Shown here: in pieces, positions 6,511 to 7,136 of the stretch
Numbering within the stretch: position 1 is the stretch's first letter
Layout: the number at the start of each line of letters is the position of its first letter
From: Alphaproteobacteria bacterium
GTDB taxonomy: Bacteria; Pseudomonadota; Alphaproteobacteria; Rhodobacterales; Rhodobacteraceae
Direction: 5' to 3'
Assembly (NCBI GenBank): GCA_003696705.1
Contig: RFGD01000301.1
Coordinates: 1-7,136, forward strand
DNA length: 7,136 nucleotides
The notes under the pieces: generated by a model
Database searches by the model: none
Seen by the model: the letters and a program-made list of their open reading frames with translations, nothing else
Told to the model about the DNA's origin: nothing
Position numbers and translations under genes: made by a program

Positions 6511-6596
6511 GCCGGCTGCCGCTGTCGGGGCCGGCGGGCGGCCTGTGGACGGGCCGCCGGGAACATGCAGTGTCAACATCGCTCTGAAGGAGGATG
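6511..6596 (+). ncRNA. ROSE-like RNA thermometer in the Hsp20 leader (cis-regulatory)
   Basis: The leader can fold into three successive hairpins. Hairpin 1 (6511-6535): GCCGGC pairs with GCCGGC, continued by CCG/CGG around a CTGT loop after a small internal loop. Hairpin 2 (6537-6558): GGCGGCC pairs with GGCCGCC around an 8-nt loop. Hairpin 3 (6577-6596): CATC at 6577-6580 pairs with GATG at 6593-6596, G6581 is bulged, and CTC at 6582-6584 pairs with GAG at 6590-6592, leaving the loop TGAAG. Hairpin 3 contains TCGCT (6579-6583), an exact match to the UYGCU signature that pairs with the Shine-Dalgarno sequence in ROSE elements, and it sequesters the 3' half of the AAGGAGG site. ROSE elements lie in leaders of about this length in front of rhizobial small heat-shock genes: the weak last hairpin melts on heating and frees the ribosome site. 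Folding was done by eye; function is inferred. Confidence 0.68.
6586..6593 (+). promoter_or_regulatory. Strong Shine-Dalgarno site that selects the Hsp20 start
   Basis: GAAGGAGG at 6586-6593 is nearly a full anti-16S match. It abuts the ATG at 6594 with no spacer, which is unusable, and stands 6 nt before the in-frame ATG at 6600, which is ideal. The upstream ATG is instead a pairing partner in the last leader hairpin. Confidence 0.8.
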
Positions 6597-6599
6597 AAG

Positions 6600-7106
6600 A
6601 TGCGCAGTCTTGATCTTTCGCCGCTGTTCCGCGCGACGATCGGCTTTGACCAGCTGGCCGACATGTTCGACCGGATCATGGCAACCGACGTCGGGCAATC
6701 CGGCTATCCGCCCTACAACATCGAGAAGACCGCCGAGGATGCCTATCGCATCTCGGTCGCGGTCGCCGGCTTCAGCGAGGACGAGCTGAATGTCGAGGTG
6801 AAGGACAACGAGCTGGTGATCTCGGGCCGCAAGAAGGAGGACGACGAGAAGCGCACCTATCTTCACCGCGGCATCGCCACGCGTGCGTTCGAAAAGCATT
6901 TCCAGCTGGCCGACCATGTGCACGTGACGGGCGCCACGCTGCGTGACGGGATGCTTCACGTCGATCTGATCCGCGAAGTGCCCGAAGCGCTGAAGCCGCG
7001 GCGGATTGAAATCAACTCTGGCACCTCGATCGAGGGCACGATCATCGACGCCAAGCGAATCGAGGGCAAGGAGTCGAAATCCGAAAAGGCAGACGAAGGC
7101 CGGTAA
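6600..7106 (+). CDS. Small heat-shock protein, Hsp20/IbpA family
   Basis: The product is an ATP-independent holdase chaperone that binds unfolding proteins in the cytoplasm and passes them to the DnaK/ClpB system. The 168 residues comprise an N-terminal arm (1-36) with the SPLFRATIGFDQLADMFD start typical of alphaproteobacterial class-A Hsp20 proteins, an alpha-crystallin domain (about 37-128) opening with YPPYNIEK and containing YRISVAVAGFSEDEL, ELVISGRKKE and YLHRGIATRAFEKHFQLADHV, the consensus GATLRDGMLHVDL near its end (111-123), and the C-terminal I-x-I anchor I136-E-I138 needed for oligomer assembly. A charged tail of about 30 residues follows (ending KESKSEKADEGR), somewhat longer than in E. 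coli IbpA/IbpB. The start at 6600 is chosen over 6594 on ribosome-site spacing; the choice adds or removes only Met-Lys. Expression is probably controlled both by a heat-shock promoter and by the leader thermometer. Confidence 0.95.
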   Translation: MRSLDLSPLFRATIGFDQLADMFDRIMATDVGQSGYPPYNIEKTAEDAYRISVAVAGFSEDELNVEVKDNELVISGRKKEDDEKRTYLHRGIATRAFEKHFQLADHVHVTGATLRDGMLHVDLIREVPEALKPRRIEINSGTSIEGTIIDAKRIEGKESKSEKADEGR

Positions 7107-7122
7107 GACGCCATCGCCGGCC
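7098..7122 (+). repeat. GC-rich inverted repeat across the end of the Hsp20 gene
   Basis: GGCCGG at 7098-7103 and CCGGCC at 7117-7122 can pair around a 13-nt loop that contains the stop codon. No T tract follows before the window ends at 7136, so a terminator call is not supported; it may be a 3' mRNA hairpin or chance in GC-rich DNA. Confidence 0.25.
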
Positions 7123-7136
7123 GGGCGCGTCGCAAC

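Noticed and set aside
6511..6558. Intrinsic terminator after the protease gene
   Set aside because: The two GC hairpins are followed by GGGAACATG and lack a U tract; they fit better as the 5' part of the Hsp20 leader.
5239..6579. Antisense open frame of 446 codons opposite the end of glcF and the protease
   Set aside because: It crosses two genuine plus-strand genes and the Hsp20 leader and has no recognisable composition or motif.

Overview
The window is high-GC, densely coded DNA that looks like the chromosome of an alphaproteobacterium, most likely Rhodobacteraceae. This rests on the gene content (glcDEF, a DUF599 membrane protein, a GASGAP-type trypsin-like protease, a class of Hsp20 starting MRSLDLSPLFRATIGFDQL) and on strong codon bias towards G/C third positions. 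There is no sign of recent transfer, mobile elements, CRISPR, tRNA or rRNA.

Left part (1-1513). A plus-strand gene enters from the left edge and ends at 405; only its C-terminal 134 residues are visible, ending in one membrane segment. It converges on and overlaps by 61 bp a minus-strand pair: a DUF599 integral membrane protein (818-1513) followed by a small exported protein of unknown function (345-770). A perfect 6-bp inverted repeat lies in the 47-nt gap between these two.

Centre (1602-5558). This is a complete glycolate oxidase operon, glcD-glcE-glcF, read rightward. GlcD (FAD oxidase subunit), GlcE (second FAD-binding subunit) and GlcF (two [4Fe-4S] clusters plus CCG domains) together oxidise glycolate to glyoxylate and pass electrons to the respiratory chain. 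No GlcC-type regulator, malate synthase or glycolate permease is in view. The short intergenic region before glcD (1514-1601) is AT-rich, contains a plausible promoter and an imperfect dyad that may be an operator.

Right part (5614-7106). A secreted trypsin-like serine protease with the full His/Asp/Ser triad is followed by a small heat-shock protein (Hsp20/IbpA family). The 137 nt in front of the Hsp20 start is the most interesting non-coding part: it holds a heat-shock (RpoH)-like promoter candidate, two GC-rich hairpins and a final weak hairpin in which a TCGCT motif with one bulged G pairs with the Shine-Dalgarno region and a decoy ATG. This is the architecture and signature (UYGCU) of a ROSE-type RNA thermometer. 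I found no evidence for a wholly new multi-gene system; the RNA thermometer is the best candidate for something not annotated by ordinary gene finding.
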